DNA from: a virus
Reading direction: 5' to 3' (one strand)
Virus record (IMG/VR): IMGVR_UViG_3300027759_000203
Location: 1 to 37,842 of that record
Length of the DNA stretch: 37,842 nucleotides
Shown here: positions 21,406 to 30,432 of the stretch, in pieces
Layout: each line of letters starts with the position of its first letter
Position numbering within the stretch: the stretch's first letter is position 1
Position numbers and translations under genes: made by a program
The notes under the pieces: model-generated
Database searches by the model: none
What the model was told of the DNA's origin: nothing
What the model saw: only the letters and a program-made list of their open reading frames with translations

Positions 21406-22176
21406 ATGTCACAAACAAGAAATTATATAACAATAGATTCAGTAATCAATGATTACATTGATGAAAGTGAACAATCAGTCCACAAATACGCTAAATTATA
21501 TAATATAGCAGTTAGAGGCATGGAAAAGCTTGGGCTTGATTTTTTTTATAAAATTAGATCAGTTAAAATACCAATTGACACAACAAACTATACAGCTGAG
21601 CTGCCTAATGATTACATTAGTTATACCAAGATAGGTGTGTTAAATTCAGTAGGAGAAATTATTCCTTTGAAGTTTAATAATAAAATGACTTATTATGCAG
21701 ATCAACAGCCAGATAGACTTGCTTTAACTCAAGATAATACATTGGCTACATGGTATCAATCTGATTTGCCTTTATGGTTTAATTATTGGGATGGATATGG
21801 TTTTCAAAATATATATGGCTTACCAAGTGGTTCACCATTTGTAGGATCATTTAATATAGACGATGCTAATGGGGTGGTTCTTTTAAACCAATATTTTTAT
21901 TATTCTTATTTAATGATAGAATATTTATCTAGTGGGAATCCAGATGAACCATTTAGAATACCTATTCAATTTAGAGAGGCATTATTATCATTCTTAGCTT
22001 GGAGAGATATAGCATCTATGCCAAGTACAAGAAAGGGTAATTTGGGTGATAAAAGAGATAGAAAGCAAGAATTTTACAATCAAAGAAGAATTGCTAACGC
22101 TCAATTTAAACCATTATATTTGATGCAGGCTTACGAATGGAATTTAGATAATCAAAGAATGACTGTAAAAGCTTAA
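21406..22176 (+). CDS. Tail/connector protein (ring-like)
   Basis: 256 residues. A helical start (QSVHKYAKLYNIAVRGMEKLGLDFFYKIRSVKIPI) is followed by YTAELPNDYISYTKIGVLN, an aromatic-rich middle (WFNYWDGYGFQNIYGLP, VLLNQYFYYSYLMIEYLSSGNPDEPFRIP), and a helical end (REALLSFLAWRDIASMPS). LPNDY plus long helices recall crAss-like connector or tail-tube proteins and the adaptor-like genes just upstream. The C-terminal part has many Arg/Lys/Gln. The role within the tail is inferred. Confidence 0.55.
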   Translation: MSQTRNYITIDSVINDYIDESEQSVHKYAKLYNIAVRGMEKLGLDFFYKIRSVKIPIDTTNYTAELPNDYISYTKIGVLNSVGEIIPLKFNNKMTYYADQQPDRLALTQDNTLATWYQSDLPLWFNYWDGYGFQNIYGLPSGSPFVGSFNIDDANGVVLLNQYFYYSYLMIEYLSSGNPDEPFRIPIQFREALLSFLAWRDIASMPSTRKGNLGDKRDRKQEFYNQRRIANAQFKPLYLMQAYEWNLDNQRMTVKA

Positions 22177-22182
22177 TAGTAG

Positions 22183-25100
22183 ATGCCAATTATAAATAAC
22201 CCGTTTAATGGTAAGCTGAATTTAGATGTTGCTCAATATAGAATTTCCAATGGAGATTATATTGATGCATTGAATATAACTAAAGATTCACAAGGAATCG
22301 GTAACGATTTGGTTATTGCTAATATCTTAGGTAATACTGAAATAGCGTATACAGTGCCTGCGGGTGAAAATAAAGTAATTGGCTTTTATCCAGATAAGGT
22401 AAGAGATAGAGCTTATTATTTTCTTTGGAATAGTAATGGTTATAATAGTATTTTATATTACAATGCTAGTACAGAAGCTATTGTAAAAGTTTTAGAAAGC
22501 AAAACAGATAGCGATGGTATAGACATTTTAAATTTTAATCCTTCTTATAAGGTGTTGTCTGTAAATATTTTTTACAGAGATGACGAAGGAGATTTATTGT
22601 TTTTTAATGATGGACTAAATCCACCAAAAGTAATTAATGTATCTGATAATTATGGCACTTCTTGGAAATTAGAATATATATTGGTAGCTAAAGCTCCTCC
22701 AATAATGCCACCTAAAGTAGTTTACGAAAATGATACTACTGTAAATGTAAATAATGTAAGAAATACTTTATTTCAGTTTTGTTACAGATATGTTTATGAT
22801 AATAATGAAAAATCAGTTTGGAGCGCTAGAAGTATAGTGCCATTGCCGCAACAAGATACTTTGTTATTAACTAGCGATATTCCAACTAAAAATGCTAGAA
22901 TTTCAGTATCAACAAGTACAGGCGGAATTGATGTAAGAGCTATAGAAATAGCTTTTAGAGAAACGACAAATGGTTTTACAACTGATTGGTACTTAATTAG
23001 TTCTTTTAATAAAGCAGTTTTATCTGTGCCTGACTATGATTTGTATAATTATAAATTTTATAATGACAGTATTTATTCACAAATTGATGTATTAGAAACC
23101 GAGCAGTTGCAAGATTATGTTCCTCAAAGAGCAAACGCTGCCGAACTTGCCAATGGGAATGTTTTGTTGTATTCTGGTATCACTGAAGGTTATAATAAAA
23201 CCTCAATGAACTTGGTTTCGGTATCACAAGACGCTTTAGATAGCTACTATTTTGATAAATGTGGATTGTTATTTTTTGCTACAGTTAATGGACTAGATAG
23301 TGGCGTTGATGGTACAATATTAAAAATATATATTTACGGTACTGGAACAAATACCTCTGGAATAATATCAACACTTGATAATGCTGGCGGTATATATATG
23401 GTAAATATAATCAATAGCGCAGGAACAAGTATAGGTGTTTCTTACACAAATAATACAAACAGCGTAACTGTTTCTACGTTATTAACTGCTATTTCTAGTG
23501 CATTTACTACAAACGGAGGAGGGTGGACACAAGTGTCTTTGGTTAACAATATACTTACTTTGTCAAATTCTTCAATATTTAAATTGCTTTCTAGCGGTGT
23601 AAAGATTTTATTTCCAGCTAATGCGCCTGATAATACGGTGTTTGCAAATGCGTTTTCATCTGGGTACCAATATGCAGTTCAATATTTTGATTATTTAGGA
23701 AGAACAATAGGAGCGCAAACAGATATAGATGCATCGTTTACCACTCAAATAGTCCCCGGTGACCCTACGGTGTATAGGTATCCAATTACTAAATTAGAAA
23801 TAAAAAATAGACCGCCATTAGAGGCTTCTTATTATCATGTATTGAGGTCAAATAATACAACATACAATAAAAGATTATTTTGGATTTCTAAAGCGGCTTA
23901 TGCAAGCACTTCGGTAGATACTACTGTACAAAGATTTGCATATGTAGACATAAGTAATATAGATGCATATAATGAATTAATAACATCCACTCAAGGGGTG
24001 GTTTCATATAATTTTACACAAGGAGATAGAATTACCTTTTTAGCAAGATATAATTCTTCTAATACACAAATTTTATTTACAACTTTATATGACTATGAAG
24101 TTTTAGGAACAAATGCTGTTATTACTCTAGGGGATGGTACTATTAAAACTGGTAATTTTATAAAAATAGCTTTCCCTTCTGGAACTGGTTCAGATATTAT
24201 GTTTACAGGTGATTCTAATTATTTACATTATAAAATATTCTTATACAACTATACAAGTAACTCATCTTCTACACAAAAATTTTTCTATGAAGTTGATAAA
24301 TGTTTTGGGATAGGCAATGCTGGTACAAACAATGCTTATCATATTGGATTAGAACAAACTCAATCAGCGTCTTCTCCAACATCAGTACCTGCAATAGTTT
24401 CTTTAACAAATGGAGATTTATTTTGGAGAAAAAGAAAAGTTTCTTACAGTGATGCATTTGTTTTTACAGCAGGTGGCACAAGTCAAGATATTAATTCATT
24501 AATGCAAATTACTGTAACCGATTCTCCAATAACAACATCTGATTATATTGTTAAAACTCAAGCATTTAACAACAATTTGCCTGCAAATTATCCTACTTAT
24601 GCAAGTGCTAATTTTTTCTTTAATAATTTATTGGCTACAGATGCATTGTTATTGAGACTATCGGGGGAATTTTCTGTGTTTCAATCTCAAGCAAATAATA
24701 ACACAACATTTAGTATAAAGGCTATTATTTTAACGGCAAGCACTTCAACTTTATTAGATTTAACAAAAACAGAAGTTGTTCAATCTCAAATTGTAACTAA
24801 TTTTATTTTAGATAATACTATATCAATTCCAGCAACTGCAAAGGTATGGATTGCTGTTTACAGTTCAAACACCCTTGCAGGAGAAACATTTACTTTAAAT
24901 GCATTTAATTTAAATTTTAATTTATTAAAAAACTATACTATTCCAATAATAGAAAAAAGCTTTAATGATACTTATAATTTAGTTACTAATAGTAACGGAA
25001 GGGTATCCGTAGTAGATGAAAATGCAAAACAAACGTATTTCCCTACATTAATTAGATTTGGGGGTGCTTATCAAGTAAATACTAATATTAATCAAATAAA

Positions 25101-27711
25101 TAATTTTAAATTTGAAAACTTTGATGAATACGATAGAAGCTTTGGCGATGTAATAAGATTGCATGTTAGAGATAGATATTTAAAGGTTTACCAAAAGTTT
25201 AAAGTAGGTAATGTGCCTATTCTAACACAAATAGTTAAGGATAGTGCTAACAACCCATTGCAAGCTAATACAGATGTTTTAATTAATAAGATTCAGTATT
25301 ATTCTGGCGATTATGGAATTGGAGATGCAGCAACAAGTTTAGCTTGGAATAATTTTGCTGATTATTTTGTAGATAATTATAGAGGAGTTGTATGTAGATT
25401 AAGCCAAGATGGTATTACTCCAATAAGTATTACTAATCATATGAATGCTTTTTTTGTGGCTACTTTAAGTGCATATAGACAAGAATTGAATAATGGGGTA
25501 GTTGAAACAGGAGTATATATGGGAAATCCATGTATTTATGGTGTATTTGATGCTTATACTAATAAGTATATAATTGCTATGGAGGAAATTAATAGATTTA
25601 TTACTACTACTACAACTACAACAACTACTGCCGCCCCAACAACTACTACAACAACTACTGCTGCTCCTACAACTACTACAACAACAACTGCTGCTCCGAC
25701 TACAACAACAACTGCTGCCCCGACAACTACTACAACTACTCAAGCGCTTGTAAGTTTTGATACTTCTGGTGGCTGTGAGAATGGTAGCTCTAGCGATGGC
25801 GTAGGTGCAATGGTAAGTTTTAGTGGTGGTTCTGGTCTTTACCAAGCATCAACTACAACATACGCAAGCGAAGCATTGGCTTTAGCGGGGACTTATACAG
25901 ACGCAATAGCAACAAGAGCATTTAGTGGTTTAGCTGTTGGAACATATTGGGTAGCCCTTAGAGATAAAAATAATATTAGTGACAAAATAGCTCATTCATT
26001 TGCAATTACTACCTGTTCAACTACTACAACTACTACTTTACCACCTTTAACTTATGATTTTAGTGCAACTTGTACAAGTACAACTGAACAAAGTATTACG
26101 ATTAATAATTTTGCAGGCGGAAATGGAACTGATTATTACGCTAACACTACAACTTATGGTGATGCGGTAGCTGCAGCTGCGGGGGCAACTACCTTGGTGC
26201 TTCTTGGAACTAGAACATTTACAGCTCAAGCTACAGGGACTAGATATGTTTATGCATATTCCGCGACTAGGTCATTGGTTAAAAATGGTGGAAATTCTTG
26301 CGCAACTACAACAACAACTGCTGCCCCGACAACTACTACAACTACTCAAGCACTTGTAAGTTTTGATACTTCTGGGGGTTGTGAAAATGGTAGTTCTAGT
26401 GATGGTGTAGGTGCAATGGTAAGTTTTAGTGGTGGTTCTGGTGTTTATCAAGCAACAACAACAACATACGCAAGTGAAATTTTAGCTTTAGCGGGAACTT
26501 ATACAGATGTTACAGCAACGAGAACGTTTACTGGATTAGCTGTTGGAACATACTGGGTAGCATTAAGAGATAAAAATAATATTAGCGATAAAATAGCTCA
26601 TTCATTTGAAATTACTACTTGTATAACTACAACTACTACAACTACTACTTTACCACCTTTGACTTATGATTTTAGTGCAACTTGTACAAGTACATCTGCC
26701 CAAGATATTACAATTAATAATTTTGCAGGCGGAGACGGGACTAGTTATTATGCCAACACAGTAACATATGCAGATGCAGTGGCAGCAGCTGCGGGGGCAA
26801 CAACATTGGTGCTTCTTGGAACTAGAACATTTACAGCTCAAGCTGTAGGAACTCGTTATGTTTATGCATATTCAGCAAGTAGGTCATTGGTTAAGAATGG
26901 TGGAAATTCTTGTGCAACAACTACAACCACTGCAGCTCCTACAACTACAACTACAACCACTGCAGCTCCTACAACTACAACAACAACAGTTGCCCCAACA
27001 ACTACTACAACAACATTACCTCCTATAACTTACGATATAACTGCAACTTGCACTGGTACAACTCAAACAATTACAATTAACAACTTTGCTGGTGGTGATG
27101 GCACAAATTATTATGCTAACACTACAACTTATGGCGATGCAGTGGCAGCAGCCGCAGGAGCTACAACATTAGTAACAGGTGGAACTAGGTCTTTTGCAGG
27201 GCAAGTAAGCGGAACTCGTTATGTATATGTTTATTCAGGTACAAGGTCTTTAGTGAAGAATGCAGGAAATACTTGTACAACTACGACAACAACCACAACT
27301 ACAACAGCTGCGCCTACGACAACTACTACTACTGCCGCACCTACGACAACAACAACGCCACCTACCGTTACTTTGAATATTAATGCTAAACGAAACGGTA
27401 CAGCAGGTGTGGACCCTGTATATTTATCTTATAACGCAGGTACAGGTTGGGTTGAAATACCAACTGATGTTTCAAGAAATAGTGCTTGTTTAGCATATAC
27501 AAGTGTAACCGTGAATGTAGGTACAATTGTATCTATAATACAAAGAAATATTAACCAAAATGCTTATTGTACAGCAGTAGCAAGTACAGTATCATGTCCT
27601 ACTAGTGGTGACTTTACAGGTGAACTTTGTCAAAACCAAGTTACTGTCACTTCAAACTCAACTATTTTTATATCTATAAATACAGCAAATACAATTTGCC
27701 CTAATCCTTAG
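22183..27711 (+). CDS. Giant tail protein with beta-rich base and Thr-linked SprB-like modules
   Basis: 1842 residues, the second longest gene. Residues 1-~1140 are a long beta-rich body starting NPFNGKLNLDVAQYRISNGDYIDALNI, reminiscent of the muzzle/P22 gp10-like hub of crAss-like phages. From 1141 Thr runs with AAP begin. They separate modules A1 (~1187-1280), B1 (~1289-1375), A2 (~1389-1480), B2 (~1491-1580), B3 (~1613-1695) and a last module C (~1727-1842). The A modules have GG-SG-Y, GTYWVALRDKNN and Cys near both ends, much like SprB repeats of flavobacterial gliding adhesins. Probably the receptor-binding tail part. No frameshift or signal peptide seen. Confidence 0.75.
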   Translation: MPIINNPFNGKLNLDVAQYRISNGDYIDALNITKDSQGIGNDLVIANILGNTEIAYTVPAGENKVIGFYPDKVRDRAYYFLWNSNGYNSILYYNASTEAIVKVLESKTDSDGIDILNFNPSYKVLSVNIFYRDDEGDLLFFNDGLNPPKVINVSDNYGTSWKLEYILVAKAPPIMPPKVVYENDTTVNVNNVRNTLFQFCYRYVYDNNEKSVWSARSIVPLPQQDTLLLTSDIPTKNARISVSTSTGGIDVRAIEIAFRETTNGFTTDWYLISSFNKAVLSVPDYDLYNYKFYNDSIYSQIDVLETEQLQDYVPQRANAAELANGNVLLYSGITEGYNKTSMNLVSVSQDALDSYYFDKCGLLFFATVNGLDSGVDGTILKIYIYGTGTNTSGIISTLDNAGGIYMVNIINSAGTSIGVSYTNNTNSVTVSTLLTAISSAFTTNGGGWTQVSLVNNILTLSNSSIFKLLSSGVKILFPANAPDNTVFANAFSSGYQYAVQYFDYLGRTIGAQTDIDASFTTQIVPGDPTVYRYPITKLEIKNRPPLEASYYHVLRSNNTTYNKRLFWISKAAYASTSVDTTVQRFAYVDISNIDAYNELITSTQGVVSYNFTQGDRITFLARYNSSNTQILFTTLYDYEVLGTNAVITLGDGTIKTGNFIKIAFPSGTGSDIMFTGDSNYLHYKIFLYNYTSNSSSTQKFFYEVDKCFGIGNAGTNNAYHIGLEQTQSASSPTSVPAIVSLTNGDLFWRKRKVSYSDAFVFTAGGTSQDINSLMQITVTDSPITTSDYIVKTQAFNNNLPANYPTYASANFFFNNLLATDALLLRLSGEFSVFQSQANNNTTFSIKAIILTASTSTLLDLTKTEVVQSQIVTNFILDNTISIPATAKVWIAVYSSNTLAGETFTLNAFNLNFNLLKNYTIPIIEKSFNDTYNLVTNSNGRVSVVDENAKQTYFPTLIRFGGAYQVNTNINQINNFKFENFDEYDRSFGDVIRLHVRDRYLKVYQKFKVGNVPILTQIVKDSANNPLQANTDVLINKIQYYSGDYGIGDAATSLAWNNFADYFVDNYRGVVCRLSQDGITPISITNHMNAFFVATLSAYRQELNNGVVETGVYMGNPCIYGVFDAYTNKYIIAMEEINRFITTTTTTTTTAAPTTTTTTTAAPTTTTTTTAAPTTTTTAAPTTTTTTQALVSFDTSGGCENGSSSDGVGAMVSFSGGSGLYQASTTTYASEALALAGTYTDAIATRAFSGLAVGTYWVALRDKNNISDKIAHSFAITTCSTTTTTTLPPLTYDFSATCTSTTEQSITINNFAGGNGTDYYANTTTYGDAVAAAAGATTLVLLGTRTFTAQATGTRYVYAYSATRSLVKNGGNSCATTTTTAAPTTTTTTQALVSFDTSGGCENGSSSDGVGAMVSFSGGSGVYQATTTTYASEILALAGTYTDVTATRTFTGLAVGTYWVALRDKNNISDKIAHSFEITTCITTTTTTTTLPPLTYDFSATCTSTSAQDITINNFAGGDGTSYYANTVTYADAVAAAAGATTLVLLGTRTFTAQAVGTRYVYAYSASRSLVKNGGNSCATTTTTAAPTTTTTTTAAPTTTTTTVAPTTTTTTLPPITYDITATCTGTTQTITINNFAGGDGTNYYANTTTYGDAVAAAAGATTLVTGGTRSFAGQVSGTRYVYVYSGTRSLVKNAGNTCTTTTTTTTTTAAPTTTTTTAAPTTTTTPPTVTLNINAKRNGTAGVDPVYLSYNAGTGWVEIPTDVSRNSACLAYTSVTVNVGTIVSIIQRNINQNAYCTAVASTVSCPTSGDFTGELCQNQVTVTSNSTIFISINTANTICPNP
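25603..25740 (+). repeat. TTTTTTAAP-coding tract, linker 1
   Basis: A run of Thr codons (ACT/ACA mixed) broken by several Ala-Ala-Pro units (five Thr runs in a row). This links the tail-hub part of the giant protein to its first module. Copy number can change without loss of frame because units are triplets. Confidence 0.85.
25741..26940 (+). repeat. Tandem ~606-bp duplication of module pair A-B
   Basis: The pair A1-B1 begins at 25741 and A2-B2 at 26347, an offset of 606 bp (202 codons). The copies are closely similar, and in the A segments most differences I noted are at third positions. A third B copy follows the next linker, at about 27019-27270, without an A partner. The pattern suggests duplication followed by selection on the protein. 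Confidence 0.8.
26304..26346 (+). repeat. TTTTTTAAP-coding tract, linker 2
   Basis: Thr codons with one Ala-Ala-Pro unit joining B1 to A2. Matches the end of linker 1 (ACTACAACTACTCAAGC-like end before A), showing the duplication unit includes the linker. Confidence 0.75.
26916..27018 (+). repeat. TTTTTTAAP-coding tract, linker 3
   Basis: Four Thr runs separated by AAP, AAP and VAP before the third B module. CTGCAGCTCCT units recur within it. Confidence 0.75.
27277..27363 (+). repeat. TTTTTTAAP-coding tract, linker 4
   Basis: Ten Thr codons, then AAP, Thr run, AAP, Thr run and Pro-Pro, joining B3 to the last module C. Confidence 0.75.
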
Positions 27712-27739
27712 AATAAATTAGTTTTTAAAATTATAAAAA

Positions 27740-28288
27740 ATGGCAGCATATTTTCATCAAGACCCATATACCATAGCCTTTGACGAGGTAGGTAACGCAT
27801 TTGAGTCTTTTTATTCATATCATCCAGAGATGATGGGGGAGCTAAATACTACCCTATTCTCGTTTAAAGATGGGGGTATTTGGAGGCACACTAATGATAC
27901 AACTTTTTGTAACTTCTATGGCACACAATATGGCGCCTCAATAACCACTGTTTTTAACACAGCTTCAATAGATAAAAAGACTTGGATTTCCGTTATGGAA
28001 ACGGGTAATACCATATGGGCTTGCCCAGCAATAACCACCCAAATGAATACGGGAGGGGCTGCTACAAACCAAACAAGCTTGCTTTTAGAGTCTGATTTTG
28101 CAACTTTGGAAGCTGAGTACCAAGCATCATTTTTAAGGGATTCTAGCAGTCCCGGAGGCCTTGTAGAAGGGGATAGCTTGAAGGGTGGTTACATGGTCAT
28201 AAAATTTGAGAAAACAAGTGCCAATTCTTTCGTATATTTGAACAGCGCAACGACTAAATATATTAATTCACCATTGAACAATAGATAA
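27740..28288 (+). CDS. Tail protein related to C-terminal part of crAss-like tail hub proteins (182 aa)
   Basis: 182 residues. The segment IAFDEVGNAFESFYSYHPEMM, then LFSFKDGGIWRHTND and NFYGTQYGASITTVFN matches the end of the large tail/muzzle proteins in crAss-like phages as I remember them (DE--N-F-SFY-Y-P, FKDG--W-H). Here it is a separate gene, as if the tail hub had been split and the giant protein given adhesin modules in its place. It follows the giant gene by 28 nt with an A-rich leader. A structural role in the tail is likely. Confidence 0.6.
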   Translation: MAAYFHQDPYTIAFDEVGNAFESFYSYHPEMMGELNTTLFSFKDGGIWRHTNDTTFCNFYGTQYGASITTVFNTASIDKKTWISVMETGNTIWACPAITTQMNTGGAATNQTSLLLESDFATLEAEYQASFLRDSSSPGGLVEGDSLKGGYMVIKFEKTSANSFVYLNSATTKYINSPLNNR

Positions 28289-28290
28289 TT

Positions 28291-29082
28291 ATGGACCCAT
28301 TTACAATTGCCGCTATCGCAGGAGGCGCACAAGCATTAGGCGGTGCTGCACAAAGCATTTTTAGTGGCAGAAAAAAAGCCGAAAGAGAATTAAATGCATT
28401 TGCAAAACAAAGTCCATTATATCAAGGTAGTAAATCAATTAATGATTATTACCAACAAGCAATGAATAGATATAATGAAAATCCTTACCAATCTCAACAA
28501 TATCAACTAGGTTCTATGAATGCTCAAAGAGCAACAGCTCAAGGCATTGGCGCATTACAAGATAGACGTTCTGCTATTGGAGGTATTGGTAGATTAGCAG
28601 CAGGGCAACAAAATGCTATGCAAAATTTAGGCGCACAAGCAGAAGCTCAAAGAAATCAAAGATTTGGTCAATACGGTCAAGCAGCGCAAGCAAAAGCTTC
28701 TGAAGATTATAAAATGTTTGATATTAACCAAATGACTCCATATAACAGACAATTGCAATTAAAACAATTGGCAGCTCAAGCAGCAAATGAAAGAAATAAT
28801 GCTGGGCTTCAAATGGTGGGTAGTGCTTTAGGTGGTATAGCTCAAGCTGGTATGATGGCAGGGCAAAAAACACCGGTGGTTTCTCCAACAGCAACAGCGA
28901 CAGGAACAGGTTTGTCTGCGGCAAATTTAGCAAAAAATGATGCAATATTAAATAATTTTTTTGCAACAAGGGGCAAATTAAATCCAAATTACATACCTAA
29001 TGCAAGAGGAGTATATCCACAAAATAGTACATTTATGAATGATATGTCAAACTGGAATAAAGCTCGTAGTTTAGGAGGTTAA
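28291..29082 (+). CDS. Internal virion / DNA-ejection protein candidate (263 aa)
   Basis: 263 residues, rich in Ala, Gln and Gly. A hydrophobic Gly/Ala start (FTIAAIAGGAQALGGAAQSIFSG) could insert into a membrane. Then come a long Gln/Ala/Arg coiled region (~85-180) and a second apolar Gly/Ala stretch (MVGSALGGIAQAGMMAG). This pattern is typical of pilot or ejection proteins that leave the head with the DNA. It starts 2 nt after the previous stop. The function is by composition and position only. Confidence 0.6.
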   Translation: MDPFTIAAIAGGAQALGGAAQSIFSGRKKAERELNAFAKQSPLYQGSKSINDYYQQAMNRYNENPYQSQQYQLGSMNAQRATAQGIGALQDRRSAIGGIGRLAAGQQNAMQNLGAQAEAQRNQRFGQYGQAAQAKASEDYKMFDINQMTPYNRQLQLKQLAAQAANERNNAGLQMVGSALGGIAQAGMMAGQKTPVVSPTATATGTGLSAANLAKNDAILNNFFATRGKLNPNYIPNARGVYPQNSTFMNDMSNWNKARSLGG

Positions 29083-29099
29083 TTTAAAATAAAAAAATA

Positions 29100-30422
29100 A
29101 TGGCAGCAACAGGATTACTAGGAATTAACCCATACCAAAAAGGAGTAGCTATAGATATAGCATCTAAGCCAATTAATTTAGCTATTCAACTTGAACAAAA
29201 AGAAATAGCTAAAAGAGAAGCCTTAGATAAGTATTTAATGGATTATGAAAAATCATTTAATCCTGCTGGCATGCGCAAGCAAGACCAAGATGTATTTTTA
29301 GGAAAACTAGCCCAAGCTAAACAATATTATTTACAGAATAGAGATAAGATATTAAATCCAGCTAAATATGGAGCAGAAGCTCAATCAACTTATTTTAATG
29401 GGTTAAGAGATGCTCAGAATTCAATAGGGCAATCTAAACAAGCTATGGCTCAAGATAAATTAGCTACTCAACATTATATAGCACAAAAAGATTTAAATGC
29501 ACCTGATGGCTATGCTGAAGCAGTAGAATTAAGCCATTTACCAATAAATGACCCTAGATACAGACCATTAGATGTTACTCAATTTAAATTTTATAAAACA
29601 TATAATCCAATGGAATATGCTAATAAAATATATTCAAAAATTCCATTAAGCGAAGGCGCTCCTATTCCTTATGATGTACAAGGACAGCCGGGTCGTTATT
29701 ATACAAAAACAACATCAAAGATTGATCCACAATACAAAGATGCAATATATCAACAAGGTTATACTGATTATGCAAATGATGAAGGTTTAAGAAAAGAAAT
29801 GAATCGTACATTTGATACAAATAAAGCAGAAGTCGCAAGGTTAGAAAAGTTGTATGGTACAAAAATACCTAATGCTCAATCTTTAGCAGCTGTTCATCTT
29901 TGGGATTTACAACCAGTTAAAGAAAATACCTCAGACATTAAAATAACTCCAGAATATAACAGCAAATTGATTGGATCAAGAAATAGGAATAAACCAACTT
30001 CTGGTGCAGAAATAGCTAAATTTTTAGATGGTGGCGTTACAGCTTTGAAAACAGGTAACGTAAGTTTTATAAATAATTATTTTAAACCTTTAAAAGCTCA
30101 AACTAAAACTGGAACAACGGGTGATATAATAGGTTTTGAAAATATGGAGATTTTACCAGATGGTAATGTAAAAGTAAATTATTCAATACCAATGACAAGA
30201 TCAAAGGGTGGCGTTTCTGCTACAATTGCAAATAAAGTAAGTAGAATATTGAATCCTAAAAGTGAAAGTTTACTAGCAGATATAACATCTTTATATCAAG
30301 AAATAATGGGAAGTAATATAGGTGCAGAAACAAATGCAATGGTTAATCCTCCAAAACCACCACCAGCTGATGGTAAAAATGGAGATGGGAAAGGTGCATC
30401 AAAAATTAATTGGAATAAGTAA
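29100..30422 (+). CDS. Hypothetical virion/ejection-associated protein (440 aa)
   Basis: 440 residues. The start, ATGLLGINPYQKGVAIDIASKPINLAIQLEQKEIAKREALDKYLMDYEKSF, is a long helix with Gln/Lys/Glu. The central part is mixed (PINDPRYRPLDVTQFKFYKTYNPMEYANKIY), and the end is Pro/Gly/Lys-rich and disordered. I recognise no domain. Its place between an ejection-protein candidate and the polyvalent protein suggests it is packaged or is part of the tail plug. It follows an A-rich leader, 17 nt after the previous stop. Confidence 0.55.
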   Translation: MAATGLLGINPYQKGVAIDIASKPINLAIQLEQKEIAKREALDKYLMDYEKSFNPAGMRKQDQDVFLGKLAQAKQYYLQNRDKILNPAKYGAEAQSTYFNGLRDAQNSIGQSKQAMAQDKLATQHYIAQKDLNAPDGYAEAVELSHLPINDPRYRPLDVTQFKFYKTYNPMEYANKIYSKIPLSEGAPIPYDVQGQPGRYYTKTTSKIDPQYKDAIYQQGYTDYANDEGLRKEMNRTFDTNKAEVARLEKLYGTKIPNAQSLAAVHLWDLQPVKENTSDIKITPEYNSKLIGSRNRNKPTSGAEIAKFLDGGVTALKTGNVSFINNYFKPLKAQTKTGTTGDIIGFENMEILPDGNVKVNYSIPMTRSKGGVSATIANKVSRILNPKSESLLADITSLYQEIMGSNIGAETNAMVNPPKPPPADGKNGDGKGASKINWNK

Positions 30423-30432
30423 ATAGAAAATA

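Noticed and set aside
25465-25845. Leftward Ser/Cys-rich ORF of 126 residues opposite the Thr-coding tract
   Set aside because: It is the mirror of the (ACN)n repeats, giving Ser/Cys codon runs. The opposite frame has domain structure and context, so this is a shadow.
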